This document shows, piece by piece, positions 1-13,000 of a stretch of DNA of 64,000 nt; the stretch's first letter is position 1, and every line of letters begins with the position of its first letter. The stretch comes from Salinimicrobium flavum (GTDB lineage: Bacteria > Bacteroidota > Bacteroidia > Flavobacteriales > Flavobacteriaceae). Where the stretch lies: NCBI RefSeq assembly GCF_042684505.1, contig NZ_JBHULT010000005.1, forward strand, positions 186,001 through 250,000, read 5' to 3'. A program made the translations under genes and the position numbers. The notes below the pieces were generated by a model. That model saw only the letters and a list, made by a program, of their open reading frames with translations, was not told the origin of the DNA and searched no databases.

Positions 1-3000
1 ATGTAAATATCATTAGGATCAAAATCTATATTACTGGATCTTCCGCAGGGGTTATAACATTTCCCAACATATTGTTCCTGAGTTGTAGTGTAGGAGACGC
101 CTGTGGAGTCTGATACGGTTAAAGTAATAGTTTTATTTCCTATGGTAGTATAATCCACTGAAAATTCCCCTATTCCTATACGGTCCTGATCTATTGCGCC
201 ATCTCCAAAATCCCATGAATAGGTGTAGGGAGCAACGCCTCCCAGGGCAGTTTCATCCTGGACGATATAATGAAAGGTACGAATAGCATCAATGTCACCT
301 TCAATTTCACAGGTACTTCTGGTTAGAATAAAAGCCTGGATAGCATCAATTATTTCAACTTCTTTAATAATTAATGGACATCCTTTAGAATCAATCACCG
401 TAACCTCATAAAAACCGGCTGGCAAACTTGTGGCAGTCTTGGTATACTGTAGAACATTCTCTTCTCCTTTTCTTCGCCATTCATAGGTATATCCGGGGGT
501 TCCTCCGGAAGCTTCTACCGTGGCCGATCCCGTGGAAGTTCCATAGGCCAGCGTCCTGGTAGTGGTCACTTCTGCAGATACAGGAGCAGTTGGTTCTGTA
601 AGAACGTATGCCGGGTCCAAGTTTACAGTACATGCAGGATATGCCGCATCCCTAACAGAAACAGAATAGGTCCCGGCGGTAAGACCGCTAAAAGTTGCTG
701 CAGATTGCCAGGTCGTGCCATCGATACTGTATTCATACGTTTCGTGTCCACCAGAAGCGGAAGAAATAGTGATGGTCCCGTCGCTCCCTTCGAAGCAGCT
801 CACATTGGTTTTGGTGAGGTTTCCGGTCAAAACATTTGGCTGAGTAACTGTAATCGGAACCTGTAGTGCACAATTATTGGCATCTTTTACAAAGATGGTG
901 TGATTTCCTGCACTTACCCCTTCGAAAAGGCTGGTGGAGTAAAAATTGACATTATCAATAGAGTATTCAAAGGGAGGGGTACCTCCTGTTACGTTTCCTG
1001 CAGTTATAGTTCCGTCATTTCCGCCATGGCAGGTCACCTCTGTAGTTGTTGGTGTAGCCATAGAAAGTCCTGCAGGTTCGGTGATCACAAAATCCTCTTC
1101 CAATAAGCAGGAATTCTGATCTTTTACGGTAAAGGTGTAGGATCCCGGAGCAAGGTTCGTAAATTCCTTTGATGATTGGAAAGGCCTTCCGGTGACCTGG
1201 TATTGGTAACCGCCAACTCCACCTGTGACTTCCCCACCAATGACAGATCCGTCTCCTGCATCATTACAGGTAACATTGTTAATCTGGAGGGAGGTCATGC
1301 TTAATTGAGAAGGTTCTGTAAGAGTTATATCCATAGGAGCTGCTTCACAACCATTACTGTCTTTAACAGTAACTGTATATGTTCCTGCAGTAAGACCTGT
1401 TTGAGTTGCACCGGAGCCAAGCCCGCCGTTCCAGGTATAGGTATAAGGAGCTACTCCTCCGGAAGCATTAAGTCTAATTTCTCCTGTCGCGGCTCCATGA
1501 CATAAAATATCCACTTTAGTGGAAGTTACCTGCACGGGGGAAATCGTAATGTTTTGCGGTGCAGTTGAACTATTGCCGGCAGCATCTGTAAAGGTCCAGA
1601 TGATTGTCCCCGAACTGGTGAAGGTGGTTGATCTGTTTGCCGTTGCCGTAATTGTGCCGGAACAATTATCAGGTGCCGTTGGTACTAGAACTGTATACGC
1701 ACATCCCCAGGTAATATCTTCTAAAACAGGCACTATAGGCGCTTCCTTATCTTCCACCGTGATCGTTTGTTGAACATCGGTAGCCTTATTATTATTTGCG
1801 TCGGTAACAGTCCAGGTTATAGTGGTAGTTCCTACTGGAAATGCAGCAGTTAATGCGAGACCGTCGTTTCGTGTTCCTGAAGGTTGTCCTACACTACAAT
1901 TATCGGTTGCGGTTGAGGGGGTAACCGGGACTTCCGCAGAACATTCTCCGGCATCATTAGGAACAGTAAGGTTAGCACCTGCAGTTATTACCGGGATCTC
2001 ATTGTCTAAAACAGTAATTTTTACTGAATCTTCAGAAGTATTGTTGGCGGCATCTGTAACCGTATAGGTAATAGTAGTTTCGCCAATGTTCAAAGCTCTT
2101 GTCCCTACCTGTCCTGTGCCAGATCCTGAGGTGGCTCCGCTCATGCTCCATGCAAGGGTGCTTCCGGTGCAATTGTCATCAAAAGAAGCAGTAGGAACAG
2201 CAACTGAGGCTATACATTGTCCGGGATCTGTATTTTTACTGAAGTCGGCGGCTGCGGAAACAGTCGGAACTTCATTGTCTAAAACTGTAATTATTACTGA
2301 ATCTTCAGAAGTATTGTTGGTGGCATCTGTAACGGTATAGGTAACAGTTGTAACACCAATATTCAAAGCTTTAGTTCCCACCTGGCCGGTTCCTGAAGCT
2401 GTGGTTGCCCCGCTCATGTTCCATGCAAGGGTGCTTCCGGTGCAATTGTCACCAAAAGAAGCAGTGGGAACAGCAACTGAGGCTATACATTGTCCGGGAT
2501 CTGTATTTTTGCTGAAGTCGGCGGCTGCGGAAACAGTCGGAACTTCATTGTCTAAAACAGTAATTTTTACTGAATCTTCAGAAGTATTGTTGGCGGCATC
2601 TGTAACGGTATAGGTAACAGTTGTAACACCAATATTCAAAGCTTTAGTTCCCACCTGGCCGGTTCCTGAAGCTATGGTTGCCCCGCTCATGTTCCATGCA
2701 AGGGTACTGCCGGTGCAATTGTCATCAAAAGATGCAGCAGGAACAGCAACTGAGACTGTACACTGTCCGGAATCTGTATTTTTACTGAAGTCGGCGGCTG
2801 CGGAAACAGTCGGAACTTCATTGTCTAAAACTGTAATTATTACTGAATCTTCAGAAGTGTTGTTGGCCGCATCTGTAACGGTATAGGTAATAGTTGTAAC
2901 ACCAATGTTCAAAGCCTTAGTTCCCACCTGGCCGGTTCCTGAAGCTGTGGTTGTCCCGCTCATATTCCATGCAAGGGTGCTTCCTGTGCAATTGTCCTCA

Positions 3001-3812
3001 AAAGAAGCAGCAGGAACAGCAATTGAGGCTGTACACTGTCCGGGATCTGTATTTTTACTGAAGTCGGCGGCTGCGGAAACAGTCGGAACTTCATTGTCTA
3101 AAACTGTAATTATTACTGAATCTTCAGAAGTATTGTTGGCCGCATCTGTAACGGTATAGGTAATAGTTGTAACACCAATGTTCAAAGCTTTAGTTCCCAC
3201 CTGGCCGGTTCCTGAAGCTGTGGTTGTCCCGCTCATATTCCATGCAAGGGTGCTTCCTGTGCAATTGTCCTCAAAAGAAGCAGCAGGAACAGCAACTGAG
3301 GCTATACATTGTCCGGGATCTGTATTTTTCGAAAAATCATTTCCAAGGGTGATCGTAGGGAATACTTCATCAGTCACAGTAACGATCATTGAATCCTGTG
3401 CGCTGGTGTCGTTATCGCCATTCGCTGTAAAAGTTATAGTCGTGATGCCTTTTGAAAAAGTCTGAGAGCCTATTTGTCCGGTTCCCGACTTCGTTGTAGC
3501 TCCGGTCATGGACCAGGAAAGACTGCTTCCAGTATAAGTGACTGAAGGAATAGTGATCGTTGCAGAGCAATTTCCTGCATCTGTTGAAGTTTGGATGTCA
3601 CCCGGTGCAGTGACTGTAGCATTTTCCTCATAGGCGGAAAATGATAGGGCAAAGATCCCATAAGGGGAATCTGACCAGGAGTTTTGTTTCTGATCATTTT
3701 GAGGGAAATCATAGGATCCAGACGTAGAATAATTCCAAAAGGAGGCTAGTGCTGAGGAGGTCAGCAGTAAAAAGATTCCCAGAATTTTTAGAGAAGTAAA
3801 GATTTTACTCAT
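1..3812 (-). CDS. Giant SprB/HYR-repeat surface protein, 3' part outside the window
   Basis: An open minus-strand frame runs from an ATG at 3812 to the window edge without a stop, so 1270 residues of a longer protein are visible. The N-terminus (MSKIFTSLKILGIFLLLTSS) is a signal peptide. After a spacer come HYR-type repeats of about 91 residues (about 3640-1750), each with a D-N-C-T/S-G core and a TVTDAANN-type strand; five are nearly identical at DNA level. From about 1530 to 340 there are about five SprB-type repeats with motifs such as TCHGGNDGTI and GGTPPFEYSID. A PKD-like stretch (YSWDFGDG) lies near 240-170. HYR and SprB repeats are known from large T9SS-exported adhesins of gliding Bacteroidota, SprB being the motility adhesin of Flavobacterium. 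An adhesin role is inferred. The C-terminus, where a sorting domain would be, is not visible. Confidence 0.85.
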   Translation of the reverse strand, partial: MSKIFTSLKILGIFLLLTSSALASFWNYSTSGSYDFPQNDQKQNSWSDSPYGIFALSFSAYEENATVTAPGDIQTSTDAGNCSATITIPSVTYTGSSLSWSMTGATTKSGTGQIGSQTFSKGITTITFTANGDNDTSAQDSMIVTVTDEVFPTITLGNDFSKNTDPGQCIASVAVPAASFEDNCTGSTLAWNMSGTTTASGTGQVGTKALNIGVTTITYTVTDAANNTSEDSVIITVLDNEVPTVSAAADFSKNTDPGQCTASIAVPAASFEDNCTGSTLAWNMSGTTTASGTGQVGTKALNIGVTTITYTVTDAANNTSEDSVIITVLDNEVPTVSAAADFSKNTDSGQCTVSVAVPAASFDDNCTGSTLAWNMSGATIASGTGQVGTKALNIGVTTVTYTVTDAANNTSEDSVKITVLDNEVPTVSAAADFSKNTDPGQCIASVAVPTASFGDNCTGSTLAWNMSGATTASGTGQVGTKALNIGVTTVTYTVTDATNNTSEDSVIITVLDNEVPTVSAAADFSKNTDPGQCIASVAVPTASFDDNCTGSTLAWSMSGATSGSGTGQVGTRALNIGETTITYTVTDAANNTSEDSVKITVLDNEIPVITAGANLTVPNDAGECSAEVPVTPSTATDNCSVGQPSGTRNDGLALTAAFPVGTTTITWTVTDANNNKATDVQQTITVEDKEAPIVPVLEDITWGCAYTVLVPTAPDNCSGTITATANRSTTFTSSGTIIWTFTDAAGNSSTAPQNITISPVQVTSTKVDILCHGAATGEIRLNASGGVAPYTYTWNGGLGSGATQTGLTAGTYTVTVKDSNGCEAAPMDITLTEPSQLSMTSLQINNVTCNDAGDGSVIGGEVTGGVGGYQYQVTGRPFQSSKEFTNLAPGSYTFTVKDQNSCLLEEDFVITEPAGLSMATPTTTEVTCHGGNDGTITAGNVTGGTPPFEYSIDNVNFYSTSLFEGVSAGNHTIFVKDANNCALQVPITVTQPNVLTGNLTKTNVSCFEGSDGTITISSASGGHETYEYSIDGTTWQSAATFSGLTAGTYSVSVRDAAYPACTVNLDPAYVLTEPTAPVSAEVTTTRTLAYGTSTGSATVEASGGTPGYTYEWRRKGEENVLQYTKTATSLPAGFYEVTVIDSKGCPLIIKEVEIIDAIQAFILTRSTCEIEGDIDAIRTFHYIVQDETALGGVAPYTYSWDFGDGAIDQDRIGIGEFSVDYTTIGNKTITLTVSDSTGVSYTTTQEQYVGKCYNPCGRSSNIDFDPNDIY
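2089..3453 (-). repeat. Tandem 273-bp coding repeat (HYR domains)
   Basis: The marker TTCAAAGC (read on the plus strand) recurs at 2089, 2362, 2635, 2908 and 3181, a constant spacing of 273 bp or 91 codons. A diverged sixth unit follows to the right, where the aligned position is about 3454. The five inner units differ at only scattered positions, whereas flanking HYR units are much more diverged. This indicates recent unequal crossing-over or gene conversion within the open frame. Confidence 0.93.
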
Positions 3813-4019
3813 ACGCGTAAGCTTTTACACATTATCGGTAAAAGTACGCATTTTAACGATATTTTGTAAGTTTTAACTAGAAATTAGTAGTCTAAAACTC
3901 TAAAATCCAGCGGGAAAGAGGGCTGGAGAGAGAAATATTTTTGATTGTGGCACAATTTCAAACGTTTTCGAATAGAAAAATGTGAGTTAAAAAGGATTGG
4001 TGGGAAGGCTAAAAAGCAA

Positions 4020-4054
4020 AAATGGTGATCTCATTTGCATGAAAGTCACCATTT
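4020..4054 (-). terminator. Hairpin terminator after the 3291-aa surface protein
   Basis: The arms AAATGGTGA (4020-4028) and TCACCATTT (4046-4054) form a perfect 9-bp stem. On the minus strand it lies 20 bp beyond the stop at 4075 and is followed by a T-rich run (TTTTTGCTTTTT). This fits a factor-independent terminator separating the two giant genes. Confidence 0.7.
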
Positions 4055-4074
4055 TATATTTTATATTTTTAAAA

Positions 4075-7000
4075 TTATTCCAGGATCACTTTCTTCGTCC
4101 TGATCCCTTTTTCAGAATGCACTTTAACGATATATACTCCCGAACTGAACCTTTCTACCGGTAAGAATATTTCTTTCTCGGTGGGGATATCGTAAAAGGT
4201 ATGAACCTGCTGTCCCAGCATGTTGTTGAGATAGATCCTCGAAATATCCAGAAGCTGAGGGTTTCTTACCAGAACCTCCCGACTTCCGTTCACGTAAAGG
4301 ATCTCGAATTCTCCGTCTTCCACCAAATCTTCATCGTCAATCGCAGTTTTATCCCGGAATACCAGCTTGAACCGATCCAGGAATATCCCGGCCTCAGACT
4401 TAGAGACATAATCTTCCTCCCGAAGATCGTGAGTTACCTGAAGCAGACTGTCTTCCAGGAATATGTTCATATCATCAGGAATATTCATGAGATCATCAAT
4501 ACTAATGGTAAAAGTGCCCGGTTCTTTAACTTTTATACCTAAATTTAATTCTCTGTCCAGATTAAAATCACTAACCCCCTGGATCACGAACTCGTAGTTG
4601 TTGAAATACCAGTACATATCCTCCACGTTATCTTCAATGAGGGGAGCGTCAAAACCAAGGTCGAAGTTGTCCGAAGCCCTTTCATCGGCTGTTACCAGGA
4701 TCTGTCGGTGATATCCTTGAGGAGATTTGAACTTCAACCAGATCTTGGATCTTTCATCACCATCTCCTGAATTAGAAGCTGAATTTTTACCATCTTTTCT
4801 TTCCTGGGAGTGGAAGACAGATGTACCGGAAGCTTCTATTTCAAAAACTCTCTGACTATTTCGAAACACTACCTTTCCTCCATTTACACCGGATAGACCA
4901 GCATTTTGCATTGCAGCTTCTAACGTCTCGTCCAACAGTGTATTGATAAAAAAGGCTTGTCCTACCGGAATGAATTGTTGAGGTACCTGGCCTCCTTCAT
5001 CGTCAGTTGCGTTTATTCTTTCATCTATAGCTACTGCTCTTACCCCTCCGCCAAGGTTAAAGGCGGCATACCCTCCAATGTATTCCTGGAGATAATGGGT
5101 CTGGTTAGCGAAATGAGACCAGAAATAAAGAGTTCCGTTAAAAACGTTTGCTCCGTTTTCATGTCCATCTGCGAGATTATCTGCGATGAATTTTTCTGCA
5201 TCTATGGCAGAGGGATATGGATTACCTACCAGATAGTTTTCATTTGTACTTGTGCTTCCCGGAGATACGTCTCCATTATTGGGTAGCCCTCGGAAGGTAT
5301 AATTCTGGCTGTCGTCAATAGCAGCGGTCCCAGCGGTCCCTTTCATGCTATAACCTTCTCCTGCGTTCATAGTACCTGTACTTCCTATATGGTCCCAGGT
5401 AAAATAATCATTTGCAGTTCCATGAAACTTATGTAGCCAGTACTCGCTAATTTTTCGAGGTGTGCTATATCCTCCGTCCGCATGAGCGTAGGCAGCCCCG
5501 AAGTCTAGTGTCTGTGGAATGGGATCAGAACCATCCATCATTACAGTAGCTACAGAATAAGCAGCGTTACTGGTTTCAGGTGCTACGGGTGAAACCCAGT
5601 AATTATAGTTATAACTACTAGCGGTTCCCTGTTGATCACGGTCCAGATGACCTGAACTATTAACATCAACAATACTTCCCGTTGGTTGAACTAATTGAGA
5701 TTCTCCATTGAGATCAATGATTCCATCTAATAGGAGATAATGAGATAAATAAAGCTTATTTCCGGTTCCACCCGTAGTCCAGCTATTTGGATTCTGGCCC
5801 TCCATATCAAGGGTATTGACTTCAGAGATTAGACCTAAAAGTAATATGTCTCTGCTTCCGGAGGTAATATCATGAGATGTTCTCGCGATATTCCATTCAA
5901 TAGGTCCGGTGTGTGGTGGATCCCAAACGTCAGGTCGTAACCAGGTAGCATCGGTTCCCCAAACTCCATTGTTGCCGGAATAATAAGGAAGTGGTGCGGT
6001 GTTTTCCTGGTTCGTTTCCATATTCATCAATCTACCCGGAACTTTTGTAGTTGCGCGATCCGGAGTCAGACCATTTGCAGGCATGTCTTCAGCTAAATAG
6101 ACAACGGGACTTACATCTAAAGGTTCTGGGTCAGCAGAAATAAGCCTGTAATACCCTGCAAGATCTGAATAGGTAAGTCCGTCGGGCACATCCATAGGGA
6201 TCTGCTCACCCATTTTCGCTCCATTTGCGATGAGTCGCTGATTCATCATAAATCGAATTTGTTCTACGGTCAATGACTTATTCCAGATCCTGACTTCCTC
6301 GATCCAACCCGAAAAATGATTTTCAGTAGTTTTTGCAGAGGAATTCCAACGTGCACCGATTATTGTTCTATTTCCTCCGTGGCCATTTACAGTAATTGCA
6401 TCTGAAGGAATACCATCCACCCACAGTTCTCCGGTATTGGAAACTGCAATGTGGTACCAACGGGTGCCAGGTATGATGGTAGCAGGAAGATCTCCCATGC
6501 TAATTTCAAATCCGGGTCCACTAATTATAGTGCCGGTAGAGGCATCAGTATTTGCAGATCCATCTGGTAATGGTCTGTTAAATGGTCTGATCCAGGCTTC
6601 AAAAAAGGTATTACCTTGATAATTACTGCCAAGGTCCACATAATCATCGAACCCATCAAAATCGAGGGCAGTACAATCATTAATGTCAATGGTTACATCA
6701 GTATATATCGGTGGGCAGGTTTCATTCGTCAAATCGTCATCAGCGGAGCGGTTAAGAGCCCATCTTAGCGTATATGAGCCAAACATCCCCGGTGAGAAAA
6801 CTGCATGAGGATCATTCACTGCAGGGGTAGTGCTGTCTCCGTTGGTGAAATGGGCTTCAGAAAAAGTATATCCGGTAGGGCCTGTTACTACTTCCCAGCG
6901 GGCAGAGTAATCATCCCTGGTTGGAAATTCCGTAACTAAAGTTGAGGTGCTATTTACTATCTCTCCATTTAATTGAACATTGTTACTTCCGCAGCTACCG

Positions 7001-10000
7001 GAAACTGCCGTGGCAGTCGAAGTATATTGATCAAAAACAAATACACTTATTGTTTTCCAGTTTTCAACTACAGGGCATTGTTGTCCTGTGCTATCAAAGG
7101 TTAGTCTGGTGCGTATTTCGAAGTCATTCCATCCTACAAGTTTTGGCGCCCACTGTTCAGAATTATCCGTTCCAATTAAAACAGGATTTGCAGGATCTGT
7201 ATAATCTCTCCATGTCAAGTCAACATTAGTAGGTTCAACTGGAAGGCTTATAGCATCTACGGCCCAAACATCTCCAGGTCGGGTCCCTTCATACCTGAAC
7301 CTAATTCTTAAATTAGGGAGATTTGCATAGTCTGTTAAATCCAGGCTGATTTTGTTTTCGGCATTTGCATCGTCGTCTCCAAAACTGTCATAATTACCAC
7401 TGGTCCCATCGTCAGCATCTGTAGCAATTAGCTCAAATAAAGGTACAGGATTATAATTTTCGCCGCCGTCAGTCGAAATATCCACATAGATCGCTGACCC
7501 GGGAGTAAGATTATAGGCCTGGTCAAAGGTGAGCACAGGATTGTCAACGGCAAAAAGATTGAAGACCGAGGTTTCCAGAGTGGAAGGATTAGGTCCTGAA
7601 ACAACGGCAAAACCTTTATTTCCTTCATCACCTGCACTGGAATCCCAGTTGCTGTAGGTGTATGTGCTATACGGAGAGGTAAGATGAGCAGTAGTTAAAG
7701 GTAAAGGATTGGTTCTCAGCCATATTGCGGCAACCCCATTGTCGGCACTTGAGTCGAAATTAGATTCTACGCCATTTTTGTCTTTTATTCTCCAACCTTT
7801 ATTAGTAATAGAAGAATAGTCAAAAGCTCCTGCTTCCATCCCCGGACCGGTTCCATAACCGGTGCTTCCACTAAGAGTAACCTCTTCCCCAAGACATACA
7901 ACCCCCGGAGTTACCGTAACAGGATTAGGAGCGATGTCTGATGAGACGATACCCAATGTTGCATTTTGAGAAATGGCATTTGGCGTACAGGCACCGCTTG
8001 TGATCTCCACCTCAAAAATGGTGGATTGATTAATCCCCAGGCTTCTTATTAAAGCAGGGCTTAGGGTGGTGCCGGTAAAATTCTCTCCTCCTTCCATAAC
8101 GGTTGACCATTCGGTAGCAGAACCTTCTTTATACCTCCACCGAACAATATCACCCGCCTGACCGGTTAAACTTAAGGGAATATTGTAATCTGGTCCCGGG
8201 TTTGAGCAGGTTTCAATGGTTCTTCCATGGCCATCGAAGGCTAATTCTCCTCCCACTGGTACAGGATCAACAGAAACTGAGATTTCTGTTGAAGGAACTT
8301 CGGCACATACCCCGTTTTTTACAATAGCCCTGAAGGTGGTAGTGCCTGAAATATTTTGAAAATCTAAAGTATCAGAGGTTTGAGCAATTGCTGTCCAGTT
8401 TGTGCCGTCAGTTGAACTTTCCCATCTCTGGATTTCTCCTTTAAAGTCAGATACCGCAAGAGTTCCCTCATTTTGAGTTTCACAAACAGAAGAAGGGCCC
8501 GACACAGTTCCTCCCTCAGAAGGTTCTTCAACTTTTATGCTAATAACATTTTCATTCACACAGCCATTGGCATCTGTTCCAACTACTTTGTACTCAAAGG
8601 TGCCGGCATTCTCTCCCAATATCGAAATTTCACTAGTTTCACCTATTACATTTTCACCGGAGTACCAGGTATAATTAGTTGCCCCGGTAGCAATCAACTT
8701 AGTGCTGGTGTTCAAACATATTTCAGCAGAATAACCTTCAACAACGCCAATATTAATATTTGGAAGTTCATTTATAATAATGTCTACTTTGGTTCGGTCA
8801 CTTTCGCATCCCGTACTGGTTAAAGTTTGACTCACCCAATAGGAGGTGAGCTTAACCTCACCGGTTTTTGGAATTGGTGCAGAACCCAGGGCAGTAGTTG
8901 CATCTACTGCGTCATACCAGTTCAACGTGGATCCATCATCAGGAGTTATCGAGATCGGATCGCTAACTGTCTCCTGGAAACAAAATTTAAATTCAATAGT
9001 TTCTGTTGCTACAGGCTCAGGTTTATCATATACGGTAACTACAAGTTCCTGGGGATCACTTTCACAGGTATTGGGTTGCTTTTGAGTTACCCAATATGAA
9101 GTAGTACCTACTGCACTAGTACTTGGAGTAATAGAAGTCCCCAAATAAGTATAAATGTCTGTCGCAGCATCATAACTGTACCATAGCAACTCATTGTTTT
9201 CGCTAGTTTTAGTAGCTGTTAAGGCTACCGGAGATGCATTCAGACAATATTCTACAGCAGCAGTAACAGGTTTCTCGGGTCTTTTATTAACTCTGAAGGT
9301 GAAACTTTTTGAAGTTGCCTCCGAACAGGTGAAATGTTCCGGACCATCGATCTCGACGGCATAAATTCCGTCGTCGCTCAGGTCAATATTTAAAATTGTC
9401 AAAGTGCCGGTGTAGACTCCATCCGCATCTGGCCCTGATCTTGTCATCTGATACTTATCAGCAAGCTCATTTATTGGGCTTCCATCCTTGATCCATTGAA
9501 AAGAAAGTTCGGCACCATTAGCATGTGCTTCGTACTCAAAAGACAAGGTTTCATAATCGTCTTCACAAATAGTTTGATCCTCTACAGGTTTTGTAATAAT
9601 TATGTCTTCATCAATGTTCAGGGTTACGGGATCAGAAGTTTCTGAAATACACACAGCATTACTGCTGCTGACAACTACATGATATTCTCCCGCATTGGCT
9701 GAAGTTGCATTATTGTATGATAAGATCGCATTTGTCTCTCCATTTATTTGGACAAAAGTTCCACCTGCATCCTTCTTATACCATTGGTACTGAAGATTAT
9801 CACCTGTTGCAACTACTTCGAAAGAAGCCGGATTGCTCGAGCAGGTACCGAAATTTACCGGCTGAGTAGTAATCTGAACTTTTTCAAATATTTCTACCTG
9901 AGTAGTCGCTTCTATAACATCACAACCATCCCCCTCAGTATCCTTTGTATAGGTAACAGTATGAATTCCGGGAGTACTGGCTTGAGGATCAATTGTTCCC

Positions 10001-13000
10001 TCGGCATTGATAATCAAACCTGCAGTTGCGGAAAATATACCTCCGGAATAATCGCCGAATGTACTGCTGTAGCTGACTCCCGCCGGATCGTCTGAATTAC
10101 ATAATAGGGTGTTGTAACTGATAGTAACCTGCGGCAATTTAGTAATAGTCACCTGTGTATCTACTACAACAACATCGCAGCCTAAAGAAGCAGGAATGGT
10201 ATAGGAAACGGTATAGGTGCCCGGTGTGGAATTTTGAGCAGTTATGCCACCAGTATCAGGATCAATATTCAGACCTCCTGGAGTAGAAGAAAACGTTCCA
10301 TCTTCATAATCACCAATACCATTATTAAAGACAACTGGTTGAATCGTAGCATCTGAAGTGCAGAAGGGTCCGGCATAGCTTATTTCCACTGAAGGAGTTT
10401 GAGTAATAGCAACCTCTGTTGTTGCAGTTACTTCCCCACAGGCCGGAGATGCAGGAGTTGTATAAGTCACGGTATAAGTTCCAGCAGTGCTTCCACCAGG
10501 ATTAATTGCACCCGTGGAAGAATTGATAGAAAGTCCTTCCGGAGCTGAATATGTTCCTCCGGTATAACCATCTGTCCCATCTAATGTAACTGCTTTTTCT
10601 GAATTGTCTGATAAACAAAAAGGAGCTTCAGGGTAGGATATGGTTGCCGTTGGATTATTAGTAATAGTAACCTCTGCGGTAGTACTAACAGGGGAACACC
10701 CTCCCGCTTCGGGAGTTTCATAGGTCACTGTATACGTGCCTGCTGTACTGCTACTGGCGATAATAGCTCCTGTACTGGAATCAATTGTTAATCCGTCCGG
10801 TGTAGCAGTGAATGTTCCTCCGGAAAAACCATCCGTTCCGGTAAGAGTAACAGGTTTTGCATCAGAATCTGATGTACAAAATGGAGTGCCGGAATATGAT
10901 ATAGTTGCCGTTGGTTCTTTTGTAATCGTAACTTCAGTGGTGGCAGTTACTTCTGCACAATCACCTGCTTCGGGTGTATTGTAAGTAACCGTATAGGTGC
11001 CGGGAGTACTGCCGCTTGGTATAATAGCCCCGGAAGCAGCATCAATTGAGAGGCCTTCAGTCGAGGAAAATACTCCTCCTGTATAGGCATTAGTTCCGGT
11101 TAAAGTTACTTCCTGCGCACTGGTTGCAGAACTGCAGAAGGGTCCTGCATAGGAAATACTGGCCGTGGGCTTAGGGGTAACAGTAATTATCGTGGATCCC
11201 GAGAGTGTATTAGTACAAGCCGGGGTGTCAAGATTAAGGCTGCTTACTAAGGTATAAGTGGTGTTAGCGGTTAAAGGACCGGAATTTAAAGTTGCAGTTC
11301 CAGAATCGTTTATGTCAATTGTCTGATTGGCGCCGTTATCTTTTTTATAAGTTATTCTACTATTTGGAGTTCCTGTGAAAGTAACAGTTGAACTATTTCC
11401 ATTGCACACGGGTGAAGAAGCTTCAACTGTGGCTGTGGGAAGTGATTTAAAAAAGATTGTCATTTCGTCCTTTCCCGTACCGCAGGAAGTACTATTCCCA
11501 CTGGTTATCTGAGGTATGGTCATAGTAATCGTAACCTCCCCCAGGTCATAATCGGCTTGTGAAGGAGTATAATTTAAAGTGAAATCTCCTTTTTTATTAC
11601 TGGGAATATTTTGGAAGGTTCCAGACCCGGAGGTTGAAAAAGTTGGGCTTAAATTGGAATTACCAAAATTCATAGTACCATTAAGGGTAAGCTGAGGTAT
11701 TGAATTAACAATTTTACAAACCGTTAAATCTGATCCAATGTTGGCAATTATATAGTTATCAAGATAAATATCCTGTGATGTACTTGTCCCGCTTTCACCA
11801 CATATATTAGTTGCTTTTACTTTTACTGTTGTCGGACTGACGTACGACTGAGCAGCGGTAATGTTTACTGTTATGGTCGAGGTGTTTTCTCCGGAAGTTA
11901 TCTCCCATCCGGTAGGAAGCGTCCAATTGTATCCTGTGGCTCCGTCTACAGGAGTTATGCTAAATGTTTGATTATTTACAGGAGGGCATATAGCAGTAGA
12001 AGGTAAACTTGTTGTAATCGCACCTGGAGTTGCAGGTACGCCAGAGGTTACTTGAACATTTAAAGCTTGAGATTGCGCGCTGGTTCCACAAGTATTTGTT
12101 GCTTCAACTTTTATATCTGCATTTGAGGTACCGGCTGTTACTGTTACAGAAGCGGTTCCAGATCCCGAAGTTATGCTCCAATCTGCAGGAATAATCCAGG
12201 TGTAGCCATCTGCATTTGGAATTTCAGGAATAGAATATGTTAATCCGGTCATACCCGCACACACAACTGTTTCACCCGTTATGTTTCCAGTCATCACAGG
12301 AGCAGGCTTATCAACAGAAACCGCAAAACTAGCTGCAGTCCCGGTGCCGCAATCATTTTTTGCCTTGACCGTGATATTACCGCTGCCAGATTGTGCGGTT
12401 GTTACAGTTATTTCCTCAGTAGAACTACTGCCACTCCATCCACTTGGTAAAGTCCAGATGTATTCTGTTGCTCCGTCCACGGGAGTAATAGAGTAGGTTT
12501 CAGATGTGCCGGGACAAACTATATCCGAACCGGATATTGATGCCGGAGTTGCAGGAGTACCAGGTTTTACTGTCACGGCAAAAGTTTGGGCTTCACTTGT
12601 CCCACAATCATTGATCGCCTTTACAGTTATATTCCCATTTGTTGTACCTGTAGAAACAGTTATAGAGGTAGCGGTACTTGTGCCGGTCCAAGTGTTATCT
12701 GGTAATGTCCATTCGTACGAAGTTGCACCTGTAACTGGTGTTATAGAATATGTTTCTTGAACTCCCGGACAAACAGCCGCTGTTCCGGAAATTATTCCCG
12801 GTTGCCCCGGTGTTCCTGCTTTAACGGAAACAGCCAAAGTTTTGGCTGTACTCGTTCCGCAATCATTTTTTGCCTGGACTGAGATGTTCCCTGAGCCCGA
12901 TGCACCTGTCGTTACATCTATAGAATTAGCTGTACTTGTTCCTGTCCATCCATTTGGTAAGGTCCAGATGTATTCAGTGGCACCTGATATAGGCGAAACA

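Noticed and set aside
2089..3453. Possible CRISPR-like array
   Set aside because: The 273-bp units are in frame in a coding sequence and encode HYR domains.
900..3465. Plus-strand open frames of 60-95 codons repeated in phase
   Set aside because: They are antisense shadows of the minus-strand HYR/SprB gene; their repetition only mirrors the 273-bp units.
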